Assembly: GCA_029068665.1 (NCBI GenBank)
Contig: JAIECC010000160.1
Span: 1 to 5,702 of the forward strand
Source of the DNA: Lachnospiraceae bacterium
GTDB taxonomy: Bacteria; Bacillota; Clostridia; Lachnospirales; Lachnospiraceae
Direction: 5' to 3'
DNA length: 5,702 nt
The notes below the pieces were generated by a model. The model worked only from the letters and a program-made list of their open reading frames with translations, was not told the DNA's origin and made no database searches. Shown here one piece after another: positions 5,670 to 5,702 of the stretch (positions within the stretch are counted from its first letter, which is position 1; each line of letters begins with the position of its first letter). The translations under genes and the position numbers were made by a program.

Positions 5670-5702
5670 AGGAATAAAATCCATATGTACGACCCATATA
5701 AA

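Noticed and set aside
1..5702. CRISPR array, tRNA, rRNA, riboswitch, insertion sequence or phage element
   Set aside because: No regularly spaced direct repeats, no cloverleaf or rRNA-like stretch, no transposase or integrase coding, and no terminal inverted repeats were found by reading; almost all of the window is one intact coding frame.

Overview
The window reads as a piece of chromosome from a spore-forming, Gram-positive gut-type Firmicute, most likely a Lachnospiraceae or related Clostridia. The reasons are an alpha/beta-type small acid-soluble spore protein (SASP) gene, a very large cell-wall-anchored surface protein ending in an SPRTG sorting signal, strong GAGG/GGAGG ribosome-binding sites, and a GC content that by eye lies in the low to mid 40s. 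Genus cannot be told from the sequence alone.

Both genes lie on the minus strand, so the layout is read from right to left. At 5640-5669 there is a good vegetative (sigma-A type) promoter with an extended -10 element, then a ribosome-binding site. One reading frame of 1743 codons (5609 to 378) follows and fills over 90% of the window. Its product is a multidomain surface protein. In order it has a membrane-targeting N terminus with two hydrophobic stretches, an acidic linker, two InlB-B-repeat/Flg_new-type repeats, an unassigned beta region, a YDG and an MBG-type stalk domain, about five Ig-like modules, an FN3-like and a carboxypeptidase-regulatory-like domain, a conserved C-terminal domain, a Gly/Ser/Asn wall linker, and the SPRTG-hydrophobic-KNKK sorting signal. 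No catalytic domain is visible. It is best seen as a long adhesin or stalk displayed on the vegetative cell.

The 87-base gap 291-377 holds no intrinsic terminator for the big gene. It does hold a plausible forespore sigma-G promoter (331-359), a tandem 7-base repeat one helical turn apart over its -35 region, and a 26-base near-palindrome (301-326) at the expected transcription start. The SASP gene follows (275 to 90) and is closed by a strong intrinsic terminator (24-58). The two genes probably act in different cell states, vegetative surface versus spore core. Their co-orientation without a visible terminator between them leaves read-through from the adhesin into the SASP gene possible.

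Nothing in the window amounts to a clear new biological system. The points most worth following are the adhesin's N-terminal topology, its domain order, the cysteine at the SASP protease site, and the structured SASP leader.
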